Below are positions 46,226 through 54,440 of a DNA stretch of 64,000 bases, in pieces. Every line of letters begins with the position of its first letter. The stretch's first letter is position 1. This DNA is from a bacterium. Its GTDB lineage: Bacteria > CAIWAD01. Below the pieces are notes generated by a model that was given only the letters and a program-made list of their open reading frames with translations, was not told the DNA's origin and ran no database searches. Location of the stretch: assembly GCA_030429345.1 (NCBI GenBank), contig JAUIFJ010000021.1:21616-85615 (forward strand). Reading direction: 5' to 3'. The translations under genes and the position numbers were made by a program.

Positions 46226-46836
46226 GGCTCTACCTTGCCGCGGCCCTGCAGCAGGACTTCGGCGCGCTTCAGGAATTCCTGCTCGCGGGAAAGGGGAAGG
46301 GCCAGCAGCAGTTCGGCCTCGACGCCCGGGCGGGCACCTTCCTCGAGCGCATCGCACTCGTCCATCAGGCGCTTGAAGAGGGTCATCCGTTCCCAGGGAA
46401 GGACCGCGCGCAGGCGGCTTCGTCGTATACGCTCTTCGCGCGGACAGTCCTCGAGGGCCGCGCGGGCCGCTTCGCCGTAGGCGCGGACCAGGCCGCCGGT
46501 GCCCAGCTTGACGCCGCCGAACCAGCGGACCACGACCACCAGCAGGTCGCTGAGGCCCGAGCGGCGGATCTCGCCCAGGATCGGCTGACCGGCGCTCCCG
46601 GAGGGCTCGCCGTCATCGCTGCTGTATACATCGTCCAGGGAGGGAGGACCGAAGCGCCAGGCGGGACAGTGGTGGCGGGCCTTGTGATGCTCTTCGCGTA
46701 TACGGGCGTGCGCCAGGCGCGCCTGCTCTGTCGAACGCGCCGGCTCGACGCAGGCCAGGAAGGTGCTGCGGCGGACCTTGATCTCGGCCCGGGCGGATTC
46801 CAGGGGCACCGGGTAGCGGTCTTCCGCTTTGTCCAT
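46219..46836 (-). CDS. YigZ/IMPACT family protein
   Basis: The product has 205 residues. The UPF0029 core is clear: ARHHCPAWRFG, SDDGEPSGSAGQPIL and DLLVVVVRWFGGVKLGTGGLVRAYGEAA. A ferredoxin-like C-terminus follows. IMPACT proteins influence translation under stress in eukaryotes; the bacterial role is uncertain. The start overlaps the rnc stop codon. Confidence 0.88.
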   Translation of the reverse strand: MDKAEDRYPVPLESARAEIKVRRSTFLACVEPARSTEQARLAHARIREEHHKARHHCPAWRFGPPSLDDVYSSDDGEPSGSAGQPILGEIRRSGLSDLLVVVVRWFGGVKLGTGGLVRAYGEAARAALEDCPREERIRRSRLRAVLPWERMTLFKRLMDECDALEEGARPGVEAELLLALPLSREQEFLKRAEVLLQGRGKVEPC

Positions 46837-47615
46837 CAGTCCCCGTTCTCCGCCTCGCCCTCGCCGGGATCCTCCTCGCGCCGCACTCCCAGTTGCCGCA
46901 GACCGGCGCGGGCCGCCTGCTGCTCGGCTTTCTTCTTGCTGCTTCCGGTCCCCTTGCCCACGGCGCGCTCGCCCAGGCGGACCTCGACCACGAAGAACTT
47001 GTTGTGATCCGGGCCGATCTCTTCGATCACTCGATAGGTCGGGGACCCCAGGTTGCGGTGCTGGCTCAGTTCCAGCAGCTGGCTCTTGTAGTTCTGGTTC
47101 TTGCGCACGACCTCTCGCAGGCTGATGCCTTCCAGCACGAAGTCGTCGACGAAACGACGCGCGGCGCGAATGCCGCCATCCAGGTAGATCGCGCCGATCA
47201 GCGCCTCGAAACTGTCTTCGAGAATGCTCTCGCGGTCCCGGCCACCGGTCCGTTCTTCGGATTCGGACAGCAGCAGGAAGGATCCCAGCTCGATCTCGCG
47301 GGCCTTGCCCACCAGGAACTTGCCGCTGACAATGATCGACTTGAACTGGGTCAGCTCGCCTTCCTTGCTCTCTTCCCGGCGACGAAAGAGGTGGTCGGCG
47401 ACGCAGAGGTCCAGGACCGCGTCCCCCAGGAACTCCAGCCGCTCGTTGGAGTCAAGGGTCGACTGCTCGTGCTGGCCGAGCCAGGAGCGGTGGCGCAAAC
47501 CCGTCAGTAGAAGCTCGGGATCGCGGAAGTGGTAGCCGATGCGTTCTTGCAGTGGAGTCAGTTCCGGGTGGGACCGACGATGCGAAGTGCGCTGAAAAAG
47601 AGCCAGCAGGTTCAT
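46836..47615 (-). CDS. rnc: Ribonuclease III
   Basis: The product has 259 residues from the ATG at 47615. The catalytic signature NERLEFLGDAVLDL is complete, and the second acidic site is in ILEDSFEALIGAIYLDGG. The C-terminal 70 residues form the dsRNA-binding domain (NYKSQLLELSQHR to GTGSSKKKAEQQAARAGLRQL). It cleaves double-stranded RNA in rRNA and mRNA processing. Its place directly after fabF is a common conserved linkage. Confidence 0.95.
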   Translation of the reverse strand: MNLLALFQRTSHRRSHPELTPLQERIGYHFRDPELLLTGLRHRSWLGQHEQSTLDSNERLEFLGDAVLDLCVADHLFRRREESKEGELTQFKSIIVSGKFLVGKAREIELGSFLLLSESEERTGGRDRESILEDSFEALIGAIYLDGGIRAARRFVDDFVLEGISLREVVRKNQNYKSQLLELSQHRNLGSPTYRVIEEIGPDHNKFFVVEVRLGERAVGKGTGSSKKKAEQQAARAGLRQLGVRREEDPGEGEAENGD

Positions 47616-47640
47616 GGCATTCGGTGATTGGGCCTGGACT

Positions 47641-48891
47641 TCAGGACTCGTGGCCCCCGATGACCAGGCTGGCATTGTGGCCGCCGAAGCCGAAGGTGTT
47701 CGACAGGGCCAGTGGCAGATCCATCTTGAGCGCTTCTCCGCGAACGATTTGAAGGTCGACTTCGGAATCCAGGGTTTCCACGTTGATCGTCGGCGGGATC
47801 AGCCCCTCGCGCACGCTGAGCAGAGTGGCAACGAATTCGATGGCTCCGGCAGCTCCAAGCAGATGACCGGTCATCGACTTGGTGCTGTTGATCTTCAACT
47901 GATCGGCATGAGAACCGAAGACCTTGCGGATGGCCTGCAATTCGAGCAGATCCCCGGCCGGCGTCGAAGTCCCGTGGGTGTTGACGTGCACCAGTTCTTC
48001 CAGCTCGCGTCCCGAGTCGGCCATGGCGATCTTCATCGCCCGCTGTGCGCCTTCGCCTTCCGGCGCTGGAGCGGTCAAATGGAAGGCGTCCGCGCTGTAG
48101 CCGCTGCCCAGGACCTCCCCATAGATCGTGGCCCCGCGCTTGAGTGCGTGCTCGCGCTCTTCCAGGATCACCACGGCGCCGCCTTCCCCCATCACGAAGC
48201 CGTCGCGGTCGGCATCGAAGGGACGGCTGGCGTGCAGGGGATCGTCGTTGCGGGTGCTGAGGGCCTTGAGGGCGTTGAAGCCGGCCACGCTGAGCGGAGT
48301 GATGCTGGCTTCACAGCCGCCGCTGATCATCACATCTGCTTCGCCGTAGCGGATGGTCTTGAAGGCGTTGCCCAGGGCGTGGGAGGAACTGGCGCAGGCG
48401 CTGACCGTCACGTAGTTGGGGCCCTTGAAACCGAAACGGATCGAGACCTGCCCGGCGACAATGTCCGAGATCATCATGGGGATGAACATCGGAGGCACGC
48501 GACCCGGCCCCTTTTCGAGCAGGATCTGGTGGGTGTTCTCGAGCACCGACATGCCGCCGATCCCGCTGGCCAGGATCACGCCTGCCCTCTCCAGGTCAAT
48601 GGCCGAAAGATCCAGCCCGCTGTCCTCCACCGCCATCATCGAGGCAATGACCCCATACTGGCAGAAGGGGTCCATGCGCTTGGCCTCGACCTTCTTCAGC
48701 CAGTTGGTGGCGTCGAAATCCTTCAGCTCACAGGCGAAGCGGGTCTGAAAGTCGCTTGCGTCGAAGCGGGTGATCGGGCCGGCGCCGCTGCGGCCTTCCA
48801 CGAGGCCCTGCCAGAAACTCTGCCTGTCCAGCCCCAGGGGGCTGAGCACGCCGATTCCGGTGACGACGACGCGACGTGTGTTGTGCTGCAT
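47641..48891 (-). CDS. fabF: 3-oxoacyl-[acyl-carrier-protein] synthase II
   Basis: The product has 416 residues. The catalytic triad Cys166 (VSACASSSHALG), His306 (NTHGTSTPAGD) and His343 (TGHLLGAAGA), with Lys338, is complete. It performs Claisen condensation of malonyl-ACP with acyl-ACP in fatty-acid elongation. It lies 118 bp after acpP with a terminator-like hairpin between, so its expression may be lower than that of acpP. Confidence 0.95.
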   Translation of the reverse strand: MQHNTRRVVVTGIGVLSPLGLDRQSFWQGLVEGRSGAGPITRFDASDFQTRFACELKDFDATNWLKKVEAKRMDPFCQYGVIASMMAVEDSGLDLSAIDLERAGVILASGIGGMSVLENTHQILLEKGPGRVPPMFIPMMISDIVAGQVSIRFGFKGPNYVTVSACASSSHALGNAFKTIRYGEADVMISGGCEASITPLSVAGFNALKALSTRNDDPLHASRPFDADRDGFVMGEGGAVVILEEREHALKRGATIYGEVLGSGYSADAFHLTAPAPEGEGAQRAMKIAMADSGRELEELVHVNTHGTSTPAGDLLELQAIRKVFGSHADQLKINSTKSMTGHLLGAAGAIEFVATLLSVREGLIPPTINVETLDSEVDLQIVRGEALKMDLPLALSNTFGFGGHNASLVIGGHES

Positions 48892-48935
48892 GCGAATCTT
48901 CCCCTCTGCGTCCGGCTGGACCGGAGCTCAAAAAG

Positions 48936-48972
48936 AGAGGCGGCCGACGGGCACTCCCCCTTCGCCGCCTCT
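48936..48972 (-). terminator. Terminator or attenuator between acpP and fabF
   Basis: On the minus strand AGAGGCGGC pairs with GCCGCCTCT (48972-48936) around a 19-nt loop and is followed by CTTTTTG. It would end part of the transcripts after acpP. Confidence 0.6.
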
Positions 48973-49009
48973 GCGATAGGATCTGCTGCTGGGTGGCAGG
49001 AACGAAGCC

Positions 49010-49252
49010 CTACTTGCCGACGGCTTCTTCCAGGAACTTGCAGACGGCACCAACCGTCGTCAGGCCCTGGGCGGTGTCGTCGTCGACCTCGAGCCCGTAA
49101 CGGTCTTCCATGGCATTGACGATCTCGAAACGGGCGATCGAGTCCGCTCCCAGGTCCCCGTCGAACGTGGCTTCCATGGTGATCTTGGATTCGTCGTCGA
49201 TATCCAGGTTCTCCAGAATGATCTCCTTGACCTCGTCGTAATACTTGGACAT
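49010..49252 (-). CDS. acpP: Acyl carrier protein
   Basis: The product has 80 residues. The phosphopantetheine site is Ser38 in DLGADSIARFEIV, and the acidic helix II-III pattern (EDRYGLEVDDDTAQGLTTVGAVCKFLE) is typical. It carries growing acyl chains for the Fab enzymes. Its DSI motif differs from the more common DSL; the fold is otherwise standard. It lies between fabG (140 bp gap) and fabF. Confidence 0.93.
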   Translation of the reverse strand: MSKYYDEVKEIILENLDIDDESKITMEATFDGDLGADSIARFEIVNAMEDRYGLEVDDDTAQGLTTVGAVCKFLEEAVGK

Positions 49253-49392
49253 GCCACTGCTCCTGTGTTTGGGCACTCGATGCCGGGGTGTCTGTTCATG
49301 CTGCGCCGCCCGGAGGCGGCTCGAATTCTGCGTGCACTCCGCCGGGGAGTCACGCGCAGAAGGCGGAAAGTACGAATCGGGACCGATTGCAA

Positions 49393-50133
49393 TCAACTGT
49401 GGATCGCCAGGCCCCCGTCCACGTTGAGAACCTGTCCCGTGATGTACGCGGCTTTCTCGCCGGCAAGGAAGAAGACGGCCTCGGCCACGTCTACCCCCTG
49501 CCCGGGGCGGGCCAGGGGAATGCCGGAAACCATGGCTTCCCGGGCCTTTTCCGCAATCGCCGCCGTCATGTCGGTTTCGATGTAGCCGGGCGCGACGGCG
49601 TTGACGCGGATTCCGCGCGCCGCCAGTTCCTTGGCCGCGCTGAGGGTCAGGCCGATCACGCCGGCCTTGGCCGCGGTGTAGTTGACCTGCCCCGGATTGC
49701 CGGTGTGCGCCACGACGCTGGTCAGGTTGATCACGCTGCCTTTGCGGGCGCGCATCATGCCCTTGACCGCGTGGCGCAGGGTGTTGAAGCAGCCCTTCAG
49801 GTTGACGTCCTGCACCTGGTCCCACTGGGCCTCGCTCATGCGCATCAGCAGCATGTCCTGGGTGATGCCCGCGTTGTTGACCAGCACCTCGAGGGCTCCG
49901 GCCTCGGCGTCGATGGCGGCGATGGCCGCTCCGACGGCGGCGAAGTCGGCCACGTCGCAGACCAGGCCCTGGCAGTCGAGGCCCTGCGCGGCGAAGCTCT
50001 CGCCGGCCTGTCTCACACTGTCCTCGCTGCGTCCCGTATACCAGACGCGATCCCCTTCGCGGGCGAAACGCGCCGTGATCGCCGCTCCGATGCCCCTTGT
50101 GCCGCCGGTCACCAGTACATTCCGCGCGCTCAT
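49393..50133 (-). CDS. fabG: 3-oxoacyl-[acyl-carrier-protein] reductase
   Basis: The product has 246 residues from the ATG at 50133, which overlaps the fabD stop and follows GGGAGG. It is a short-chain dehydrogenase with the NADP loop TGGTRGIG, NNAG at 86-89 and the catalytic set Asn111, Ser139, Tyr152, Lys156 (INLTSVVAHTGNPGQVNYTAAKAG). It reduces 3-oxoacyl-ACP. Confidence 0.95.
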   Translation of the reverse strand: MSARNVLVTGGTRGIGAAITARFAREGDRVWYTGRSEDSVRQAGESFAAQGLDCQGLVCDVADFAAVGAAIAAIDAEAGALEVLVNNAGITQDMLLMRMSEAQWDQVQDVNLKGCFNTLRHAVKGMMRARKGSVINLTSVVAHTGNPGQVNYTAAKAGVIGLTLSAAKELAARGIRVNAVAPGYIETDMTAAIAEKAREAMVSGIPLARPGQGVDVAEAVFFLAGEKAAYITGQVLNVDGGLAIHS

Positions 50134-51068
50134 GCCGCACCTCCCAGCCATTCTTCCAGTTCCCCGGCCTTGTCCAGGGTTTCTACCGGAACGTCCTTCG
50201 CGATCTTGCGCATCAGCCCCTTGAGCACCTTGCCCGGGCCCAGTTCCAGAGCGCTTTGCACTCCGGATCCCGCCAGGCGCTCCATCGACTGGGCCCAGAG
50301 AACCGGTTCGGTCAATTGCCGTTCCAGCAGCTGCTTGAGTTCACCGGGATCCTCGCAGGCCTGCCCGCTCACGTTGCAGTAGACAGGGGCCAGGCCGCGC
50401 TGCAGGTTGAGCCTGCCCAGGCCTTCCAGCAGTCCCTGGCGCGCGCCCTCCATCAAGGGGCTGTGAAAGGCGCCGCTGACCACCAGCTTCTTGAGAATGC
50501 GTCCGCCGGCCTCCTTGAGCAGGACCAGGGCGCGATCAACCCCTTCGATGCTGCCCGAGATCACGACCTGTCCCGGCGAATTGAAGTTGGCCATGCGTAC
50601 GACACCGGCCTCCTCCTCCGCCCGCCGGCAGGCCTTCTGGATCACATCGTCCTCCATGCCGATCACGGCGGCCATGGTGCCCGGCTTCTCCAGGCCGGCG
50701 TCGTACATCAGCCGCCCGCGCAGGGCCACCAGTTCCGCGCCGTCCAGAGGGTCGATCCATCCGGCGGCGGCCAGGGCGCTGTACTCGCCCAGGGAATGGC
50801 CGGCGACGGCCAGGGGTCGGTGCCCCTTCTCGCGCAGGGCCAGGGCCAGGGCGACGCTGTGGCAGTAGATCGCCGGTTGCGTCAGGTAGGTCTTCTTCAG
50901 CTCTTCCACCGGCCCCTCTGCGCAGACGCGGAGCAGGGGCAGGCCCGTGCGCTCCTCGGCGGCGGCGTAGAACCGGGCGACGGCGGGCAGGGACTCGACC
51001 AGGTCGGCGGCCATGCCCACGTATTGCGCTCCCTGTCCCGGGAATAGCCAGGCGTGTTGCAATGCCAT
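50130..51068 (-). CDS. fabD: Malonyl-CoA:ACP transacylase
   Basis: The product has 312 residues. The start LFPGQGAQYVGM and the active-site serine Ser92 in AGHSLGEYSALAAAG are diagnostic, and VSGAFHSPLM supplies the catalytic His. It loads malonyl groups onto AcpP. It starts 21 bp after fabH. Confidence 0.95.
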   Translation of the reverse strand: MALQHAWLFPGQGAQYVGMAADLVESLPAVARFYAAAEERTGLPLLRVCAEGPVEELKKTYLTQPAIYCHSVALALALREKGHRPLAVAGHSLGEYSALAAAGWIDPLDGAELVALRGRLMYDAGLEKPGTMAAVIGMEDDVIQKACRRAEEEAGVVRMANFNSPGQVVISGSIEGVDRALVLLKEAGGRILKKLVVSGAFHSPLMEGARQGLLEGLGRLNLQRGLAPVYCNVSGQACEDPGELKQLLERQLTEPVLWAQSMERLAGSGVQSALELGPGKVLKGLMRKIAKDVPVETLDKAGELEEWLGGAA

Positions 51069-51089
51069 CGTGCTCCTCGCAGTGCTGTG

Positions 51090-52073
51090 TTACAATCGAA
51101 CGATGGCCGAGGCCCAGGTGAAGCCTCCGCCGAAGACGGTCATCAGGACGGTGTCGCCGGGGCCGACGCGGCGCTCGCGCACGGCCTCGTCCAGGGCGAT
51201 GGGGATCGAGGCGGCGCTGGTGTTGCCGAAGCGGTCCACGTTGACCATGGTCTTCTCCATGGGGAAGCCGAAGCGCTCGCAGGTGGCCTCGATGATGCGG
51301 ATGTTGGCCTGGTGCGGCACCAGCAGGTCGATGTCCCCGGGCTGCAGGCCTGTTTTCTTCAACACCTGCTCGACACTGTCCGCCATGCAGCGCACGGCAT
51401 TGGTGTATACCTGGCGGCCGCGCATCTTGACGGTGTGATCCATTTCCGCCAGGCTCTCCGGACTGAGGCGCCGCAGGGAGCCGCAGCCCGGGGTCCAGAG
51501 CAGCTCGGCCAGGTCGCCGTTGCTGCGGCTGTAGGTGCCCAGGATGCCGCTCTCGTCCTCGCACTCTCCCAGAACGACCGCGCCGGCGGCATCTCCGAAG
51601 AGCACGCAGGTCGTGCGGTCCTCCCAGTCGATCATGCTGGTCAGGATCTCGCCGCCGATCACAAGGGCCTTCTTCTTGGCGCCGGTGCGGATCATGGCGT
51701 CGGCCAGCTCGAGTCCGTATACGAATCCCGAACAGGCGGCGCTCAGGTCGAAGGCGGCGGCGTTGGTCGCGCCCAGTTTGCTCTGCGTGAAGACGGCGGT
51801 GGCGGGGAACTTGCAGTCGCCGGTCACGGTGCCGACAATGATCAGGTCCAGTTCGGCGGCATCGATGCCGGCGGCCTCCAGGGCCTTGCGTCCGGCCCCG
51901 GCGCAGAGATCGCTGGTGACGACCCCGTCCTCGGGACGGGCGATGTAGCGTTGGCGAATGCCGGTGCGGCTGACGATCCATTCGTCCGTGGTGTCGACGA
52001 TCCGGCTCAGCTCGTCATTGGTCAGAAGGGTGGGCCCGGTCTCGTGTCCGGTGCCCAGGATCTTGCTGTGCAT
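51090..52073 (-). CDS. fabH: 3-oxoacyl-[acyl-carrier-protein] synthase III
   Basis: The product has 327 residues. The triad is Cys114 (AFDLSAACSGFVYGL), His in VPHQANIRII and Asn in DRFGNTSAAS; DDEWIxxRTGI-type start (TTDEWIVSRTGIRQR) is present. It starts fatty-acid synthesis by condensing acetyl-CoA with malonyl-ACP. Confidence 0.95.
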   Translation of the reverse strand: MHSKILGTGHETGPTLLTNDELSRIVDTTDEWIVSRTGIRQRYIARPEDGVVTSDLCAGAGRKALEAAGIDAAELDLIIVGTVTGDCKFPATAVFTQSKLGATNAAAFDLSAACSGFVYGLELADAMIRTGAKKKALVIGGEILTSMIDWEDRTTCVLFGDAAGAVVLGECEDESGILGTYSRSNGDLAELLWTPGCGSLRRLSPESLAEMDHTVKMRGRQVYTNAVRCMADSVEQVLKKTGLQPGDIDLLVPHQANIRIIEATCERFGFPMEKTMVNVDRFGNTSAASIPIALDEAVRERRVGPGDTVLMTVFGGGFTWASAIVRL

Positions 52074-52212
52074 GAGGGACTCCTCGCTGGCGCCGCTGGC
52101 CCGGGCAGGTTCTGTAGTACGGAAATCCTGCCGGCCCGGCCCGCGACGAAGAAGGCATCAATATAGGACAAGGCAGGGGCCTTTCACGCCCCGCCCGGTC
52201 GGCGCCCCGGCT

Positions 52213-53226
52213 TCATGTGTGCTCCTGCAGCGAGCGGGTGATGCGGTCATTGACCTTGTTCAGCAGCATCAGGCGGGTCACACCGATGGCGCTCTCGATG
52301 GCGCGGGCGCTGGAGCTTCCGTGACAGATCACGCTGTTGCCCTGGACGCCGATCAAGGGCGCGCCGCCGTATTCCTCATAGTTGAACTCCTGCCGCAGTT
52401 CGCGAATGGCCGGCTTGAGCAAAGCGGCTCCGAACAGGCGCAGGGGGCGGCCCTGAATGTGATCCACCAGGCGGGACTTGAGCACCGGCAGGATCGATTC
52501 GGCGAACTTGAGCGTGATGTTGCCGGTGAATCCGTCGCAGACCAGCACGTCCGCCTTGCCCGCCAGCACATCCCGGCCTTCCAGGTTGCCTAGGAAACGA
52601 AGATCGCTGTCCAGCAGGCTCTTGTGGGCTTCGACCACGGCGCGGTTTCCCTTGCCCGGCTCCTCCCCGATGGAAAGCAGGGCGATTCCCGGGCTTTCCA
52701 CTCCCAGCACCGCCTGGCTGAAGATGTGGCCCATGCGGGCATACTGCAGCAGCTCGGCGGCTGTCGCGTCGCTGCTGGCTCCGACATCCAGCAGGACAAG
52801 GGGACGCCCCAGGCTGGGAAGCACGCTGATGATGGCGGGACGTCGCACGCCGGGCAGGCGGCCCAGGTGTTTCAGCGAAGCGGCGACCTGTGCGCCGGTG
52901 CTGCCCGCCGAAAGCACGGCATCCGCTTCCCCGCGCTGATGCAGGTCGAGGGCAATGGAAATGGAGCTGTCGCGCTTCTGCCGCAGGGCGGCCAGAGGCG
53001 GATCCGCCATGAGGATCACGCTGCCGCAAGTGACGACTTTCACGCGTGGCCCTGGATTGCGCGGCAGGGCCTTCGGCATTCCTACCAGCAGAAAGTCCAG
53101 GTCGGACCAGCGCGCCGCTGCCGCCTGAACGGCCTGCAGCACGACTCCTGGGGCATGGTCGCCGCCCATGCCGTCTACGGCAATGCGCATCGGTTCATCC
53201 GGCTTGGGAAGGGCTTGTACCGGCAT
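52213..53226 (-). CDS. plsX: Phosphate acyltransferase PlsX
   Basis: The product has 337 residues. The family start MRIAVDGMGGDHAPGVVLQA is at residue 13, so an ATG at 53190 may be the real start. Conserved SAGSTGA, LLDVGA, GNLEGRD and CDGFTGNITLK-type segments are present. It makes acyl-phosphate from acyl-ACP for membrane phospholipids. The rpmF-plsX-fabH order is widely conserved. Confidence 0.93.
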   Translation of the reverse strand: MPVQALPKPDEPMRIAVDGMGGDHAPGVVLQAVQAAAARWSDLDFLLVGMPKALPRNPGPRVKVVTCGSVILMADPPLAALRQKRDSSISIALDLHQRGEADAVLSAGSTGAQVAASLKHLGRLPGVRRPAIISVLPSLGRPLVLLDVGASSDATAAELLQYARMGHIFSQAVLGVESPGIALLSIGEEPGKGNRAVVEAHKSLLDSDLRFLGNLEGRDVLAGKADVLVCDGFTGNITLKFAESILPVLKSRLVDHIQGRPLRLFGAALLKPAIRELRQEFNYEEYGGAPLIGVQGNSVICHGSSSARAIESAIGVTRLMLLNKVNDRITRSLQEHT

Positions 53227-53306
53227 TGTATCCGGTTGGGGTTTTCCGGAAGGGGTGTTCCGGGAATCGGGAAAAACTCAGCGGCCCGCGAAGGGGCCGC
53301 CTGCAA

Positions 53307-53483
53307 CTAGCGGGGAGAAACGACCTGGCGCCCCTTGTACATGCCGCAGGTCGGGCAGACGCGATGGCTCATCTTGGCATTGCCGCAGTTGGGGCAGAGG
53401 GACCAGCCCATGGGGGTCAACGCGTGATGGCTGCGACGCTGGTCACGGCGCGCCTTGGAGGTTTTTTTCTTGGGTACCGGCAT
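53307..53483 (-). CDS. rpmF: 50S ribosomal protein L32
   Basis: The product has 58 residues, starting [20 protein letters not shown]. Two CxxC pairs (CPNC and CPTC) form the zinc-ribbon of the zinc-binding L32 type. It lies between yceD and plsX, its usual place. Short length makes it easy to miss. Confidence 0.95.
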   Translation of the reverse strand: MPVPKKKTSKARRDQRRSHHALTPMGWSLCPNCGNAKMSHRVCPTCGMYKGRQVVSPR

Positions 53484-53516
53484 CTGGAAAACTCTCTTTC
53501 TGGAGATTTATACGGT

Positions 53517-54026
53517 TCAGGATTCATCGCGCCGGAAGCGGGCCAGTCCCGCCAGCGGTCCGGCGGCCGCTTCCTGCTTCTGGCAGTCACAGGCTTCTTC
53601 GTTCAGGTCTTGCCCGCATTGCGGACACAGGCCCTTGCAGTCCTCGCGGCAATAGACCCGCTCCTCGAGAGTCAGCAGGATTTCGTCCCTCAGCTCTGCA
53701 GCCAGGGAAAACTCCTCATCCTCGGGCTTGATCAGATGGATTTCCTCGGGATCGACGCCCTGGGGCAGCTCTTCCCCTTGAAAGGCCGTAACCCTGCCCG
53801 CAACGGTGTCCTCCAACTCGAGCTCGACTGCGCAACGGTCGCAGGGGCGCTCCCGGAAAAGCTCCGCCCGGAAGTCGAAGAGCAGGAATCCGTCTTCGGC
53901 CTGCACGCGGACATCCAGGCCCAGGGTTTCGCCTCTGACTTCGGCAGGCAGGTCGAGGGAAGCAAGCAGCGCCTGCAACTCGAAGTGATTCTGTCCGTTT
54001 CGAAGATTCTTCAGAAGCAAAATCAT
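53517..54026 (-). CDS. YceD/DUF177 family protein
   Basis: The product has 169 residues from the ATG at 54026. The DUF177 pattern is visible: a PCDRCAVELE pair in the middle and YCREDCKGLCPQCGQDLN near the end, the latter Cys set probably binding zinc. The family is linked to 23S rRNA accumulation and almost always precedes rpmF. The promoter places the transcript start within a few bases of the ATG. Confidence 0.85.
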   Translation of the reverse strand: MILLLKNLRNGQNHFELQALLASLDLPAEVRGETLGLDVRVQAEDGFLLFDFRAELFRERPCDRCAVELELEDTVAGRVTAFQGEELPQGVDPEEIHLIKPEDEEFSLAAELRDEILLTLEERVYCREDCKGLCPQCGQDLNEEACDCQKQEAAAGPLAGLARFRRDES

Positions 54027-54440
54027 AGCCGCGCAATATAACGGGCTCTGGACGCCTGTGTCAAGTTCAGAAAAGCGCCAGATAGGTCTCACCCGGGTGC
54101 GAAGCCGCTATTCAAGTCCGGATCCCGAAACGCCGATACAGGACTCCAAAGCTCCTCCAAGGCTGCGCGCGCCAGCCGGATCCCCCCTTCGCGCCAACCG
54201 GTCTGGATTTGCCTTGAAAGCGGGAGAATGTGAGCCAACTGCATGAAATCAAGTTTCTTGCGGTTCTAATTGAGAGACAGCTTCCTTAAATTGTGTCCGC
54301 GGCCTTTGTCCCGAGTCAGCAGTCTCTGTTCGGATTCGGGCTTTATCAAAGCGGCGCAGCCTGGAGGGGGTTCGGTTTCAGCGATATTCGCGGAGACCGG
54401 ACAAATGTTCAGAAACGACACACACGTTTCCGGAGGGGAA
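54027..54440. other. Divergent region between yceD and the surface-protein gene
   Basis: The left end holds the yceD promoter. The right end carries GGAGGGGAA directly before the surface-protein ATG. In the middle I see no gene or RNA; a TCTAAT at 54265-54270 could be a -10 box for the surface-protein gene but has no good -35 partner. Confidence 0.4.
54035..54064 (-). promoter_or_regulatory. Promoter of the yceD-rpmF-plsX-fab unit
   Basis: On the minus strand TTGACA (54064-54059), 18 bp and TATATT (54040-54035). Only 8 nt separate the -10 box from the yceD ATG at 54026, so the mRNA is leaderless or nearly so; no Shine-Dalgarno is present. Confidence 0.6.
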
